From positions 3,749,092 through 3,813,091 of the forward strand of contig KV748176.1 of assembly GCA_001692895.1 (NCBI GenBank): a DNA stretch of 64,000 bases. Reading direction: 5' to 3'. A program made the position numbers and the translations under genes. The notes beneath the pieces are model-generated. The model was given only the letters and a program-made list of their open reading frames with translations, had not been told where the DNA came from and made no database searches. This DNA is from Cenococcum geophilum 1.58 (taxonomy: Eukaryota > Ascomycota > Dothideomycetes > Gloniales > Gloniaceae). Shown piece by piece: positions 48,301-60,446 of this stretch. Numbering within the stretch: position 1 is the stretch's first letter; each line of letters opens with the position of its first letter.

Positions 48301-48851
48301 AATATAGAAGATAAATAGGAGTTTAAGAAAATCCTTAACGTATACAACGAAGACCCCTAAGGTCTAACTTATAAGATTAAATGGAAATATTATAAGGATA
48401 CTACCTAGCAGCTAAAAAAAGACCTAAAGGGTTGCGAATAAGCTGTATAGCGCTTCTATAAGTAACACCCTAAAAAGCTAGGACCTCCAGACTAGGCATA
48501 AGATAAGAAGAAGTCACACTAAGGTTGTAGCCGACTACCGTGTTAAAATTTGTGGTGGTTAAGATGTTATAGAACTTCAACCAGCGGTTAAAGTTGTCTA
48601 ATTAGCCAGATTCTTGCCAAGAAGCGCCATATAGATTGGTTTAGGTAGCGGTATAGAGTTCTACCGATATTACTCACTAAACTAACTAATTAGGATTTTC
48701 TATACCCGGCATAGAAAATCGCTATTGGCTTAGTTAAGGGCGGTAAGCGGAACCGATATCTTTGCAGTAAAAAATAGGTAACCCTATATACTACCTATTT
48801 TAGAGTTATCTATTTGGTTTAGAGACCAAACCATCTAAGAGAGAGGAGTAC

Positions 48852-49035
48852 TATTACGGCACTGACCTAACGCATACTGTTCCATACTATCTCGTACTAT
48901 TTCCTACTATTAGCTAGCCCACCACTAGTGCCTTGGCGGCTGGCCCTACTATTTATATACAATACCCCCTTTTTACCTTCTCCTCTTTATACCACAACGT
49001 AGTTATTTAGTCTACTTCATTGCAGCACTATAACA
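48852..49035 (+). repeat. 3' LTR of Gypsy fossil 3
   Basis: 184 bp, same length as its partner, preceded by the polypurine tract and followed by TTATT. Confidence 0.95.
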
Positions 49036-52000
49036 TTATTATTAGCGTTAATAGAGTATTAATAGAGAAAAGTCGGGTAGACGCTATTAGGGAATAGCCC
49101 TACCCTACGATATTTAGAGAAGTATAGGTTTTCTTAGGCACGGCGAACTTCTACCAAACGTTTATTATTTACTACTTACGAGTAATACTCCTAATTACCA
49201 ATCTACTAAAAGGATCTAAGAATGGCAAGAAGTTAGGACCCTTTATATTTAGGGAAGCTGCTAAGTAGGCTATAAACCGGTTAAAGAATTTATTTACGTC
49301 GGCGCCTATCCTAATATACTTTTGCTAGGAGCTATATATATACCTTAAAACGGATGCATCCGGCTTTACCCTAGGGGCAATTATATCTTAATTAAAAGAC
49401 GGAAAATGGCATCCTATAGCGTTTTAGTTAAGGAAAATAACCCCTATAGAGCAGCGTTACATAACGCACAACTAAAAGCTGCTTACGATAATCGCAGTAA
49501 TAAAGCACTAGCGATATTATTATATAGGAAGCAATTATCCTATTAAAGTCCTTACAGACTATAACAACTTGGAATACTTTATAACTATAAAGGTGTTAAG
49601 CGGTTAATAAGTAAGATAGATAGAGGTACTATTATAGTATGACTTTAAAATTACGTACCGCCTAGGGAAGACAAATCCTGCCGATAGGTTGTTAAGATAT
49701 CTAGATTATAAGATAGGGAGGATCTAGGACAGCATAGGGGAAATAATCCCCATATTACAAAATTTGCTTAGGAAGAAAAAAGACTCTTTCCCTAGAACTA
49801 TAGAATTTCGCGGTAGGGTAGAGGTCCTAGTAATGCAGCTATAAAGCGACACAATTATAGAGCTATCCCTTAACCCGTCAGCGCCCCCAGAGTAGGTGGT
49901 CCGTGCGGGTACGTCGTACTCTAAGCTTCGCAGTGGTTGGATTCTATAGCTCTAATTAGCTAGCTCTTATCAATAATACGGGGACGAAATCTAACGGGTT
50001 AAGGGATAGGATATGGTTATAAACTAGGTTATAGACTAAGCAGACGTTATAAAGTTGGTGTACCCTAGAATTAGCAAGAATTCTACGGGATGTGCTAGAG
50101 GTATTACGGCACCTTTAACTCGACGGCGTATTAGCTGCAAGTTTTTAAATCTAAGGGGGATAGGTAAGATGCCTATCCGTAGCGTGGCATACTATATAAC
50201 GGTAGGAGAATCTACTAGCACTAATGGTTTAAAACGTCTCGTACTACGCCTTAAGTCCGTAATGGCGGCAGGCGAAATAGAAGTAAGCGATCTATATAAA
50301 ACCTTTCTAGATCTTCTTCTTTAAGCTTAATAAAGGGACGCCTTCGCCTCTAGGGAGAGGTAGAAAGATATAGTAGAGACTAACTTAGCTAGAGTTACTA
50401 AGAAGCTGTGGCAGCAAGACTAAAAGGGTCTATTGCGCTTTAAGGGTGCTGTATATATCCTAAAGGACCAAGCGATTTAAGACGAAATTCTAAAGGTCTT
50501 CTATAATAACTCTCTTAGGGGTTACTATAGTGCCAACAGAACCCTTAAGGCCGTTTAAAGGAAATACTTTTAGGACGGAATGTCTAAAGAGGTTAAGGAC
50601 TATATATTAAGGTATAATACGTGCTAAAGGATACAGATATCTAGGCATCGCCTATATGGCGAGTTATTAGTGCTTTCTATTCCGCAGGGACCCATATTAG
50701 AATTAACAATGGATTTTATTATAGGCTTACCCCCTACTAAGACAAGAACTGGAGAGGTTGCTAACGCTATTCTAGTAATCGTCAATAGGTATATAAAGTT
50801 TTTAGGATACTTTGCTGTTATAATAATAATTACAGTAGCAGAACTGGCAGACCTGTTTTTAGAACAGTGGCTCTCATTCGGCACGCTAAGGGGAATTGTA
50901 TCTAATAGAGGTACCATATTTAACAGTATATTTTAGTCTTTATTCTATCTTTTATTAAAAATATAATAAAGGATAAGCACTACCTTTTACCCGTAAATAG
51001 ATGGGCAAACAGAGCATTTAAATATATTATTAGAACACTACCTCCGCTACTATATTAATTATTAATAGGATAATTGGACATTGTGGTTGGCTTTAGTGTA
51101 GTACGTATATAATATAAGTATCTATAGTAGTATAAAAATAACCCCTTATAAAGCATTATTTGGGGTAAAAGTAAATAACCCCTAAAACGTTAAGGACATT
51201 ATTCCTAAAAGAAAGGCACTAGCGGCGTCTAAAAGAATTAAGCAAATAAGAATTCGTAGAGAGGAACTTAAAAAGCACTTGCTAGACGCCCAGGCCGTGT
51301 AAAAAAGGTACTATAACGAAAAATATATGCCAAAAGAATTTAAGATAGGAGACGAAGTCTTACTATTTATAAAAAATATCTGAATGAAACGTATTAAGAA
51401 GAAGCTAGATTACCAGTAGCTCGGACCCTTTAAGATAGTTAAGAAAATTAAAGAAAACTAAGCCTATAAATTAGAATTACTGAAATCTTATCTAATACAT
51501 CCTATATTTTATGTTTCCTTACTAAAGCTATATTAAAGAAGAGATAGTACGGAACCGCCCCTACTTAGCAAAATTAATAGGGAACTAGAATGGAATGTAG
51601 AAGATATTCTAGACTAAAGATAGCGCCAAAAAAAGAGCAAATTTTTAGTTCGTTAGGAAGGATACTCTTAGGCGTATAATAGTTAGGAACCTAAGGAGTA
51701 CTTTTAGCTAGAATACGACACCGTAATTAAAACCTTTATAAGAACTAAAGGTAAAGACTTAGAAATAGTTCCGGATATACTATAGGTAAAGTAATAGGGA
51801 AGACCCCGTAAATTAAAACTATAGGATTAAGTATAGGCATTAAGAACGGAAATGTTTTGCTATTATAATAGGGATCCTAAAATCCTATAAGAGGAAGCCT
51901 ATAGGGATCCATAGGAGAACCACTAGGGATACTATTTAAAGAAGATGCTGTTTAAGAAGGAGTAGTAGTACTATAAGAAGTGGCCTTAGGGATTTAGAAA

Positions 52001-53733
52001 GATCCCTTAGGGATAAAAGGAGAGTATCTAGCCTAGCACTAGAGATATATAGTAGAGTTAATAGTACAAAGAGGAGCAAAAGGATAGCCTATAAAGAATT
52101 AGAAAATTTAAGGAATTATAAGGCACCTATAGGAATACTACCCGTTTATTATATATAGGGATTATAGTAGTATACTATGTTTATATAGATTATTACTAAA
52201 GCTTAGAATAAAGGTATCCCTAAAGTATAAAGTTAATTCCTAATAATAGGGCATTCTAGAGGCACCCAAGAGGCACTATATAAAGCTATTCTATAAAAAG
52301 AAGGAAAGAGCTAGGTAATAACTTAAATACTAGTAGTAGTAATAGGAGCCTCCTCTTCTATCTTAACGTTATTATTAACGGTATTATCGGCTCCTCTATC
52401 CCTAGAAGCATTAGTACTTCTACTAATATTCTTCTTAGAATAACGGGTACTGGAAGAACTAGTACGGGTAAGAGACTGGCAAGGAGAACGTTTATTTTAA
52501 CCTTTATTACTATCTTTAGTATCCCTAGGTTCCAAATCAGCGTCTAAGTAGGGATTAGAGAGATGTTAGCTAAAGAAGTTAACACAGTTCCTAAGTAAGT
52601 CACTAAAGAAACTTACCTAGCTAGAGTAGCCCGCGTAAGAGTATAAATATTATTATTAATAAGGACGAGCTATTCGCATATACGCTCCTAGACACTATAT
52701 ATNTAAGAACATTNCGTCTCTATAGTAGTAGAAACCCTTATNNAATTAAAGAGTTTATAAGNNAGGGAAGACACCTTCTATCCCCGCCTATTACTATTAG
52801 GATATTAGCGGAAATCTTAGATGGCGCGTTAGAGCCTATAAGTCTTATATATATAGATAGCGGGGATCTAGTATAATTAGCGAAATTTAGAATAGAATGG
52901 AATAGGAAATACCAGGACGTAGGTTTTTCTCCTACTGCGACAATAGGAGCACTTAAATTTATTTTTGCTGGAGTAAGGTATCTTATAGATGTGGGAAGGA
53001 TCCTATATAAGAGCATAAACGCAGTAATAATAGCATTTTAGAGAAACTGCCGTAGGAGTAACAGACGCTGTCTAGGGCGTCACTAGGAGATTAATAACAC
53101 TACTGCCGGTCTAGGGACGCATAGAAGGACCACGAGCCATTATAAGAGAATACTTTAAGAAGTTAGCATCGTTATAAGAGATAAGGTAGGGATCCTGTTG
53201 CTTATAGATACGTTAAGAAAAGATAACGAGGTAGTAATAGAAGTACGGCTGGAGATATAGAAGCTAAAAGGCGAGATATAATAAAAACAGCCTATTTAAG
53301 AACAAGACAAATAGTATTATTAATAGAAGGACGAGGGAGAGACGACGACTTATAAACAGAAAGAAATTAAAATTAAAGACGTCATTATTAAGGCCCATTT
53401 AGGTAAATAGGAATAGTAGTTAGTTAACGCGTTGCACCGGATAACCTCTAGATCCATTTATAACAAATTCCTAAAATTAAAAAGGTAAATCCTACTAAAT
53501 TTTTATTACTATTATTAAAATCCTATTATGAAAATACTATAAGGAGCTAGGGTAGGAGAAGAGTAGAGGAATAAAAGATAAAGTAAAGTTCCGCGCTAGT
53601 AAAGAGCTAGCAATAAGTCGCATTATAAAGTACCTTTCCACTAAGGGTTTCCCTAGTAATTTTAGCCGGAACTCTATAAAAGCTTAGTAGAGGCGAAGTT
53701 TTAGAGGACTAAGACCTTAAAAGGGGAGGCAAT

Positions 53734-54052
53734 TATAACGGAATCCCCTAAAAGGTACATATCTAATAAGACGGTAAGAGGTTTTATCTATATCCTATTT
53801 ATGTTCCAGAAGATACAGTTAGATAAATTAAGGGCGAAAGGTTTTACTAGCGTCTTAAAAGAAATATATGAGAAGCTAGTTCCCCTCTAAAGAAGAACTA
53901 GCAATTAGTCTCTAAATAGAAGTAGTTAGAAGCATTTGTCCTTCAATACGTAAAACTTATTCTACCTTTAACTTACCTTTAACTTACCTTCTACTTACCG
54001 GTAACACTATTAATTAGATAATTATACGTTCCGGTCAGGCTAGCCTCTTATA
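53734..54052 (+). repeat. 3' LTR of Gypsy fossil 2
   Basis: Partner of 39314-39631, one base longer; followed by the CTATT target duplication. Confidence 0.94.
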
Positions 54053-54057
54053 CTATT

Positions 54058-55336
54058 ATTTTATTAATTAGTATCTAGAGCTCTAAGAGTTAGTTTATTA
54101 TAGTTTCCTATATATAAATAAAAATAACTAAATATACGCTAGAATACGTAAGCGCCTAGGAAATATAATTCTATATTTACCGAGCGATAATTAAATCTAG
54201 TTCCTTAAAGACTAGCTAAGGTAAAACGTAAATATTAATCCTAATACGCTAGTAATAGGTGTTTAACTAAAGGCAGCTTCCGTAAAGCTTATAAAGGGTA
54301 GTAACGCTAAAAGTAAAGAGGAACTTAGTAAGTCCTAGGAAGATATATATTAAGTGGAGTCAATATATATTGATTTAGTAGGAGCTATAACCTAGTTATA
54401 GCCTACGCCACGGGTATATAATCTTAGGAGACCGTAAGGGAAAGTAAGGGTAATAAAATAGCCTCTAAAACCATCTAATCCGCGACCGGTAACGATTTAA
54501 AATATACAACTAGGAGGATATATCTAAATCACACTATAGCCCTAGTAGCAGGCTCCTCCACTACTATTAAGTAGTGACGAGGTTAATAAAATAAACTATA
54601 CTAAATAGCTAAGACAGATAGAGTAAATAATAGATATAATAATAATAGCTAAAGCATTATAACTAAAGCTAGTTAGGATAATAGATATACTAAAAAGAAA
54701 CGTTCTAAGCCTAATAGTAATGGCGGACAAGATCTTATTAAAAACTATTAAAGTTACTATTAGTGACTACCTTGTGTACATACCGAAGGTTATAAGGCTA
54801 TTCTTTAAGCCTCTCTTACTACCCCTTATAAAGCCTTACCAATAGAAGCAGGAGGACGTTAAGGCATCTATATTGTCAGCACACCTAATATTCTATGCTA
54901 ATTAAGCCGGCCTAACGACTGCTAAAGTGGACTAGATTAAATAAGAAGTAGGATTTATCTAGTTTTAAAGGCGGTGCCTAAAGGTAGAAGCGCAGATAGG
55001 AGACGGAAGGGCTAAATGCTTAATAGACTCTGGAGCTAAGCTTAACCTTATTAAGGAAAGCGTAGCCCTATAATACGGCCTACTAATATTAAGTTTACCT
55101 TTATAGTTATAAGGCGCGCGTTTAACGTCTATAAATAGAACTTAGTTTAAGTTTATTAGGCTAGTATATACGGTCCCTATAGTAATAGGTAACGTCTTAA
55201 TATCTATAACGTTTATTACTATAGGGGAAATGTTATATAAGGTAATACTTAGTAAGCTATAGTTGGTAAAGGCTAAACTGATAATAAAACAAACCGTAAT
55301 AGGTTAAGTATTAATCGGGAATAAGGCAAGCGGTCG
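54058..55336 (+). mobile_element. Older retroelement, right part (protease region)
   Basis: Continuation of the element interrupted at 39313. A retropepsin-type segment, GRAKCLIDSGAKLNLI, is readable at about 55010-55060, followed by hydrophobic strands typical of that fold (about 55150-55270). No reverse transcriptase follows before the next element begins near 55340, so it is truncated. Many RIP-type breaks. Confidence 0.7.
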
Positions 55337-55339
55337 TTA

Positions 55340-56993
55340 TATAACGCCGCGGCACTAGCGTGGCGAGGAGTCTTAGGCTCCTCGCCCTTCCTCATTCTAA
55401 TTAAATAAGCTTTATTAACCAATATCACTATAACCTACTCAAGTAGTTGTTATTAGTGAGTTACCCTATATAACTAACACTAATTAGTGGTTAAATATAT
55501 AGTTAACTATAGAGCAGCTAGGTTTTCAAATAGAAGAGACAGTCTCATATAGGGGTGCTATATACGCTTATATAAAATAGATCCCGGTAATACTATACTA
55601 CCTTAAACTTACGGAAAATTAGTAATAGAAATGTTACTAAGTACTAGGAGATACTAAGTTACGTCTATTATATAGAATAACCGCGTTTACAAAGATTTAG
55701 TTAAGTACTTTAGGTTAAAAGTATTACTAAACCTAGGGTCCTAAGTTAACGTCTAAAACACGTTAAAAAATAACCACCTTAATACCCTCTATATACCTTT
55801 ATAGACCGTAAGATTACAATTACTCCCTAATTACATATTAAATAACCCTTATTTTCCTTAATCTTTTTATTAAAACGCGTTAAACAACTACCTTAATACC
55901 CTCCGTATACCTTCGCAGATTCTATTATAGCGTTAACCTACCTAAAAAAGTATAAGAAAGACATTAACCTAAAAGTATAAAACACCGACATAACTAACCT
56001 TAAAGATGTTAATTAGTAAGACTTAAACGGATTTCTATTATACTATATAGTATACTATAAGGATAGCAAATATAACAACACTATGCTATAGTACTGTGTA
56101 AGGGAGAACTTTATTAGATGGATAAAGGGAATATAGACTCCTATAAAGAAGGATATTATATAAGACTTCTATAACTTCTTACGGGAGTATAGAGTGTTTA
56201 TATCTATAGACGGGGGTACTATTAGAGACAATATTTAAGAGTAGGTTATTAACGTAAAAAAAGAGCACAAATGGACTTAATAAGAGATTAAGCACTAACT
56301 ACGTACTATAAGGAAGCTTAACTTATAATAGAATCTAAGTAATACACCTCTAAAGGCAAATCTACCTCTACCTTTAATTCCTCTGTATCTAATTTAACCC
56401 GTAACCTTAATATTAGATACTATACCCCAATAAGAGCAGGCATAGGATCCCATTACTTTACAATTTAATAACCTTTAGACTCTACCAACTAGACCTACGT
56501 CCCTACTATAGCCTACAATGCAACTCCTACCTCCTCTATCTTAATCTTAAATCGAAGGCAGTTTAAAATTGCTTATAGAGCTTACGAAGCTCTACTTGGA
56601 TTAGAAGAAGAAGTTTAGCGGGGAATTATATAATATTCTTAATTTAAAACTATATATCTTCTATAACTATTGCTAAAAGGTAGGAATAAAGTCTAATTAA
56701 TACCATAACGCCTATTCCGTTATGCTTAAGGGCCAAGCTAGTACCTTCTATTATAATTATTTAGCAGGAAAATAATATAATTTTAACCGCATAATATATA
56801 AGTTAAAATACCACTTTAAAATAGAAGAGAATAAGTAGCAGTATATATTAGAATGGAGAGAGACTACCTTCCTAAGGATTATTACTACAAACCCAGGTAT
56901 CCCTCGGCTTAATTATCTTTAAAAGCTCTTTAATTAACTTTAGACAATTTAACGTGGTTTATCCAAATTATATTAAGAGGATTTTAGCCTACG
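55340..56993 (+). mobile_element. Copia-like fossil, left part
   Basis: From about 56550 the plus strand reads as the gag of fungal Copia-type elements (VMLKGQASTFYYNYLAGK, EWRETTFLRIITTNPG, then LSKLY near the right edge), in many pieces. The start, about 55340, may be an LTR beginning near taacgccgcggcac with the strong hairpin at 55362-55386; I could not prove the LTR because its partner is not in the window. Interrupted at 56993 by the non-coding LTR element. Confidence 0.65.
55362..55386. repeat. GC-rich hairpin, 9-bp arms
   Basis: Arms ggcgaggag (55362-55370) and ctcctcgcc (55378-55386), loop tcttagg. It sits in a short unmutated patch and may mark the start of a Copia-type LTR. Confidence 0.85.
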
Positions 56994-57177
56994 TGTCACA
57001 GCGACTCAGTCAATCGAGGCACGAGCGCCGTAAAGAACGTATGCAAGCCTGTATAATTGGAATTTCTATGGACCCGGATATCAAGATGAGGAGCAGAAGG
57101 TGGAAAAGGACACGTCTATATACATATGCCAAGGCTCAAGCGAGCCCCCTAACTAGATCCGTTACGGTGCTGTAACA
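56994..57177 (+). repeat. 5' LTR of non-coding LTR element
   Basis: 184 bp with TG...CA ends; pairs with 61509-61692 at most positions. Followed by ttaccctccc and a palindromic aagcttgccctcaagctt. Confidence 0.94.
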
Positions 57178-57260
57178 TTACCCTCCCTTTCAAAAAAGCT
57201 TGCCCTCAAGCTTTATCCTTAGGTGCTTGTCTTCTACCTCTTATACAGTTGTAGTTGTTT

Positions 57261-57309
57261 GCTGCAGGTAGGGCAGCAGTAGTCAATGAGATGCTGCAGG
57301 CAGAGCAGC
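57261..57309. repeat. Hairpin units, left of the hAT insertion
   Basis: Two units: 57261-57277 (gctgc, loop aggtagg, gcagc) and 57293-57309 (gctgc, loop aggcaga, gcagc). A third starting at 57326 (gctgtagg) was cut by the hAT insertion. They belong to the same series as 60447-60918. Confidence 0.85.
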
Positions 57310-57333
57310 GAGTGTCAGTTGGAATGCTGTAGG

Positions 57334-60300
57334 CAGACTTGCTAATAAGCAAGCAAGCAAGCAAAACACCCCTCTGCTTGCTTGATTGCCCGATTTAGAA
57401 GTCCTTTGCTTACTTACTTACTTATTAGCCTCAAATCACGTCTGCTTACTTACTTACTTATTTATTACTTGCCAAGACAGTCTAGAATTTAAAGTTAAGG
57501 TTCTATAGAAAATCCGCTATGGCTTCGCCCCCTAGTAGTATATTGCCCACTAAGCCCGTCTACTATTAATTAATTGTAGTATAAGCTCGTTTGCACTATT
57601 TGGAGGCAGTTTATAAGGTAGATGCGGTAAAGGCAGCGCGTATATTGTGATCTTAGTATAGTATAGAGGATTGGGAGGTAGTAGAGGAAGTAGGTATAGC
57701 AGCTGCTCCTTTATCAGCTATTAGCTTTGTATAAATTAATAGACTTACTACCTTTTCTAGCGGCCTTCTTATAGCCTATCTTCTTCCAAGAACGCGTGCA
57801 TTATAGAGCAGCAATTATTATTAGTTGTAACCTAGATTAACGAGGCTCTAATAGATTACCAGCTTTACTAAATCCTCGCTTACAATCTACGCTTATAGCT
57901 AGTATAGTTAGTATATTAAAGGCGAACTAGGCGAGGTATAGAAATTTAATTTACATCTACTACTAGTACCTAATTAGATCCTGGGCTAACGGGTGTTCCT
58001 TTAGTAAAGGATTAAGCAACTTCCACCGTGTATACTTATCCTTATAAGCTATCTGGCTTGGTATTAAGGTACTAGAGTAGGCATTAATATGGCTTTCACG
58101 ACCGGCGGAGGCTCGCACGCGCTTTAGAGGCGGTGCCTCTAGTTCTACTAATAAAGGTAGCGGATAATCTTTATACTAAAGCTAGAGAGTTTAAAAGGCA
58201 GCGTTGCCGCTAATAATCCAATCGGGCCTATCCTTCTACGTGTTTTAGCAAAAGCGCTTAAAATAAGGATATAGAAGGACTGCTGCGTAATATACTGGAG
58301 TATTATTAAGCTTAAGGTAATAGTCGTTTAGCTTTACCCAGGCTGCGTTTATATTAATTATAAAATAATCCTCTATAGCTTCCTAATTCGGATAGTCCTC
58401 TATTATAGCTTTAGAAACGTGATCCTTCTTTTCTTTAAAGACTCTAAGCAGCTAATTAAACGTAGGAATGACCTCCTAAATCGCGCCGTGTTTACCAGCC
58501 TTGCCTCTACCTTCTACTAAGCTCATAGCTTCTTTAAGAGGGCTAAGAATCTCCATATATTTATTAATAATTAACTAATTGTATACGTTTAAGCCGCCAA
58601 CGGCGATATAGCGGCGAGGCTTAGGCACCTTCTTGCCTTTAGATCTGAGGGAGGCCGTTTCCTTTTTGTACTTTATAATCTAATACTAGGCAAACGAATT
58701 AAGAGGCGCTTAGAGCTTAGTAGCTCGTTTAAAGGCAACGTAGTAGCTATTCTAGCGGGTCTTAACGGGCTTAATAAGCTGCTTAATTCGGAAGCCGTTC
58801 TGCGGAGGCATATTCTCGTTAACTTAATATTACTCGAATAGCTGCACAAGCTAAGGCGTGTTAATTAAATTAATAAGGTCACAAAGTGTTCCAAGCGGTC
58901 CTTCCTTCCGCCACTGCTTTAGGAACTCTTTTTCTTCTAGTATATTCGCATCCTCGTTTTTAAAAGCTTCTTTATCCTTTCTAAATATAAGCTACTAAGC
59001 AACTAGATTTAGGATATAGCAAGCACAGCGCGCGCACCTATAGGCCTTGTTAAAGCCGAATTTAACTGCCAGATAATCTAAATAAGTATTATTTATACAG
59101 GCGTTATTAGTAACAAAGTAGCCAAGCCGCTCCTTTATAATCTTAAACGTATTAAGGACGTTACTAATAACTTCCGCGTAGTTAATTCCTAAGTGCTAGC
59201 TAAGCTGCGCGGGCAGAGTGAGCATATAGTCCACTATACGGCCTTCCTTATTAAGGTAATGTGTATACACGCCAGTAAGAGCAAGTTTGCCGTTAGGAGT
59301 CTACTAGCCATTAAAGGATATATATAGGAGTAATCTAGCGGCAGCGAGAGCCTTAGTAATAGAGGGGAGGTATACTTCGTAGTTGGCTAGTATATAGTCT
59401 ACCACTAATTAATAATTAAGCCAGAGTACGCGCTCAGCCTTAGGATTTGCAATTTGTATTATATAGCGGAAAGATAGGGTTTTAAACTCTCGTAGTAGGT
59501 GGTTGTTTTTAGTAAGCTAATTAATAGCTGCTTGCCTAAATATAGATGCATTAAAGCCGTCGATAATTGTGTTAGCAGCTTCTTAAGAAACGTATTAACC
59601 TAAAGCCTAGAGATACTTAAGAACAGTTTACCCACGCTTCTTCAATATAATCTTTCCGTTTTTATTGTATCCGTAGCCGGGAGTATTTTTAGTAAGATGC
59701 GTTTGAGCAGCAGTATTAGCATTTAATATATTATAACAACCAAGGCCTCCGCAGTTAATAATTTTATATTAGTAGTAGTACTTACAAATAAAAATAATTT
59801 TCTCCAGCTTTACCCGACTTTAGCACCTATACCCGTATTTATAGATAAAGCTAGGCGTCCGCTTTAAGCTATAATGAGGCTTTTAAAGATCTAATAGTCG
59901 TTTCCAGTTAATGCCGTCGTAATTGTTAACATTATTGTCATCTATAAGCTCGTCAGGTGCGGCGACTTCTAACGGTGGAATTATAGGGGTTAGTAGGTTT
60001 TCTGCGGCTATCGCGCTCACGTTCGCGTCGGTAAGGTCTTACGTTATAGCCATAGCAGCGGCTAAGCGGGTTCTATCGAATTGGTGGAGTTAGTGGTGGA
60101 TAAAGATAGGAAGGCATTTATTGTTTACTATGAGCTACATAAGACTTTTAGTCGGCGCGGAAAAACGTTTTAAATAGGCTTAGCGATTGCCTAAAAGGGC
60201 TTATTTGCACTATTTGCATTACTTTAGACACCGGAAATTAACCCCAAAAACACCAAAGGTCTATTACCAACTACCGCTACTACTAAGTTAACTATATACA

Positions 60301-60446
60301 AGCAATTAACAAGCAAGCAAGCAAGTAAGGCCTTCCTTTGCTTGCTTAATTGCCCAAATAAGGTCTTCTTGCTTGCTTGCTTGCTTCCTGCCAAGACAAG
60401 CAAGCAAGCAAGCAAGCAGGGGTTTGCTTGCTTATTAGCAAGTCTG
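57334..60446 (-). mobile_element. hAT DNA transposon
   Basis: 3.1 kb with terminal inverted repeats beginning cagacttgctaataagcaag at both ends (about 23 bp perfect) and an 8-bp target duplication, gctgtagg (57326-57333) and gctgcagg (60447-60454), which differ only by one C/T. Just inside both ends are arrays of AAGC/CTTG units, subterminal repeats of the kind hAT transposases bind. The interior carries a degraded hAT transposase on the minus strand. It inserted inside one hairpin unit of the LTR element. Inner sequence shows heavy RIP while the ends do not. Confidence 0.95.
57570..60053 (-). pseudogene. hAT transposase, RIP-damaged
   Basis: From Met at 60053 (MAITYDLTDANVSAIAAENL) the frame stays recognisable to about 57570 with stops scattered along it, mainly at former Trp and Gln codons. 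Landmarks: QTHLTKNTPGYGY region, a DDE-type catalytic stretch with ISFNG.QTPNGKLALTGVY (the usual SxDGWT motif with Asp now Asn), a YFVTNNACINN segment (normally TDNASNN), CARCACYILNLVA (RCxxHxLNLxA-like) and PHYSLKRTPSFIYKYG near the N-terminus. A hATC dimerisation region is expected left of 57950 but is hard to see. No longer functional as read. Confidence 0.85.

Larger units (their letters stand above)
42125..49035 (+). mobile_element. Ty3/Gypsy chromovirus fossil 3, nested in fossil 2
   Basis: 6.9 kb, bounded by 184-bp LTRs (42125-42308 and 48852-49035) with perfect target duplication TTATT (42120-42124, 49036-49040). Plus-strand parts: gag (about 42480-43900), protease (DSGSTIMAFI region near 44175), reverse transcriptase (about 45500-46100), RNase H (about 46400-46700), integrase (about 47100-47900) and a chromodomain-like end (about 48300-48460; YKIKWKYYKD). 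Polypurine tract gagagaggagtac before the 3' LTR. Broken throughout by RIP-type change. Being inside fossil 2, it is the younger insertion. Confidence 0.95.
39314..54052 (+). mobile_element. Ty3/Gypsy chromovirus fossil 2 (split by Gypsy fossil 3)
   Basis: LTRs of 318-319 bp (39314-39631 and 53734-54052) with perfect target duplication CTATT (39309-39313, 54053-54057). Plus-strand parts: gag (about 39750-40850) with a CCHC knuckle (NCGKKGYI near 40755-40790), protease (MDSGASIGF near 40950-40985), reverse transcriptase (from about 41650, interrupted at 42124, resuming 49036), RNase H (about 49320-49620), integrase (about 50600-51200; LELTMDFIIGLPPT is clear) and a chromodomain (about 51590-51720). 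A polypurine tract aaaaggggaggcaat precedes the 3' LTR. About 2 kb between chromodomain and 3' LTR is unassigned. Broken throughout, RIP-type, with dozens of breaks. Excluding the nested element it is about 7.8 kb. Confidence 0.95.

Noticed and set aside
50055-50936. Open frames as host genes
   Set aside because: They are parts of the polymerase/integrase region of Gypsy fossil 2.
52738-53016. 92-codon minus-strand frame
   Set aside because: Crosses ambiguous bases and lies inside Gypsy fossil 2; the plus strand reads at least as protein-like.
57352-60420. AAGC/CTTG tandem units as telomere or CRISPR-like repeats
   Set aside because: They are subterminal repeats of the hAT element, 4-bp units with no spacers and not a fungal telomere motif.
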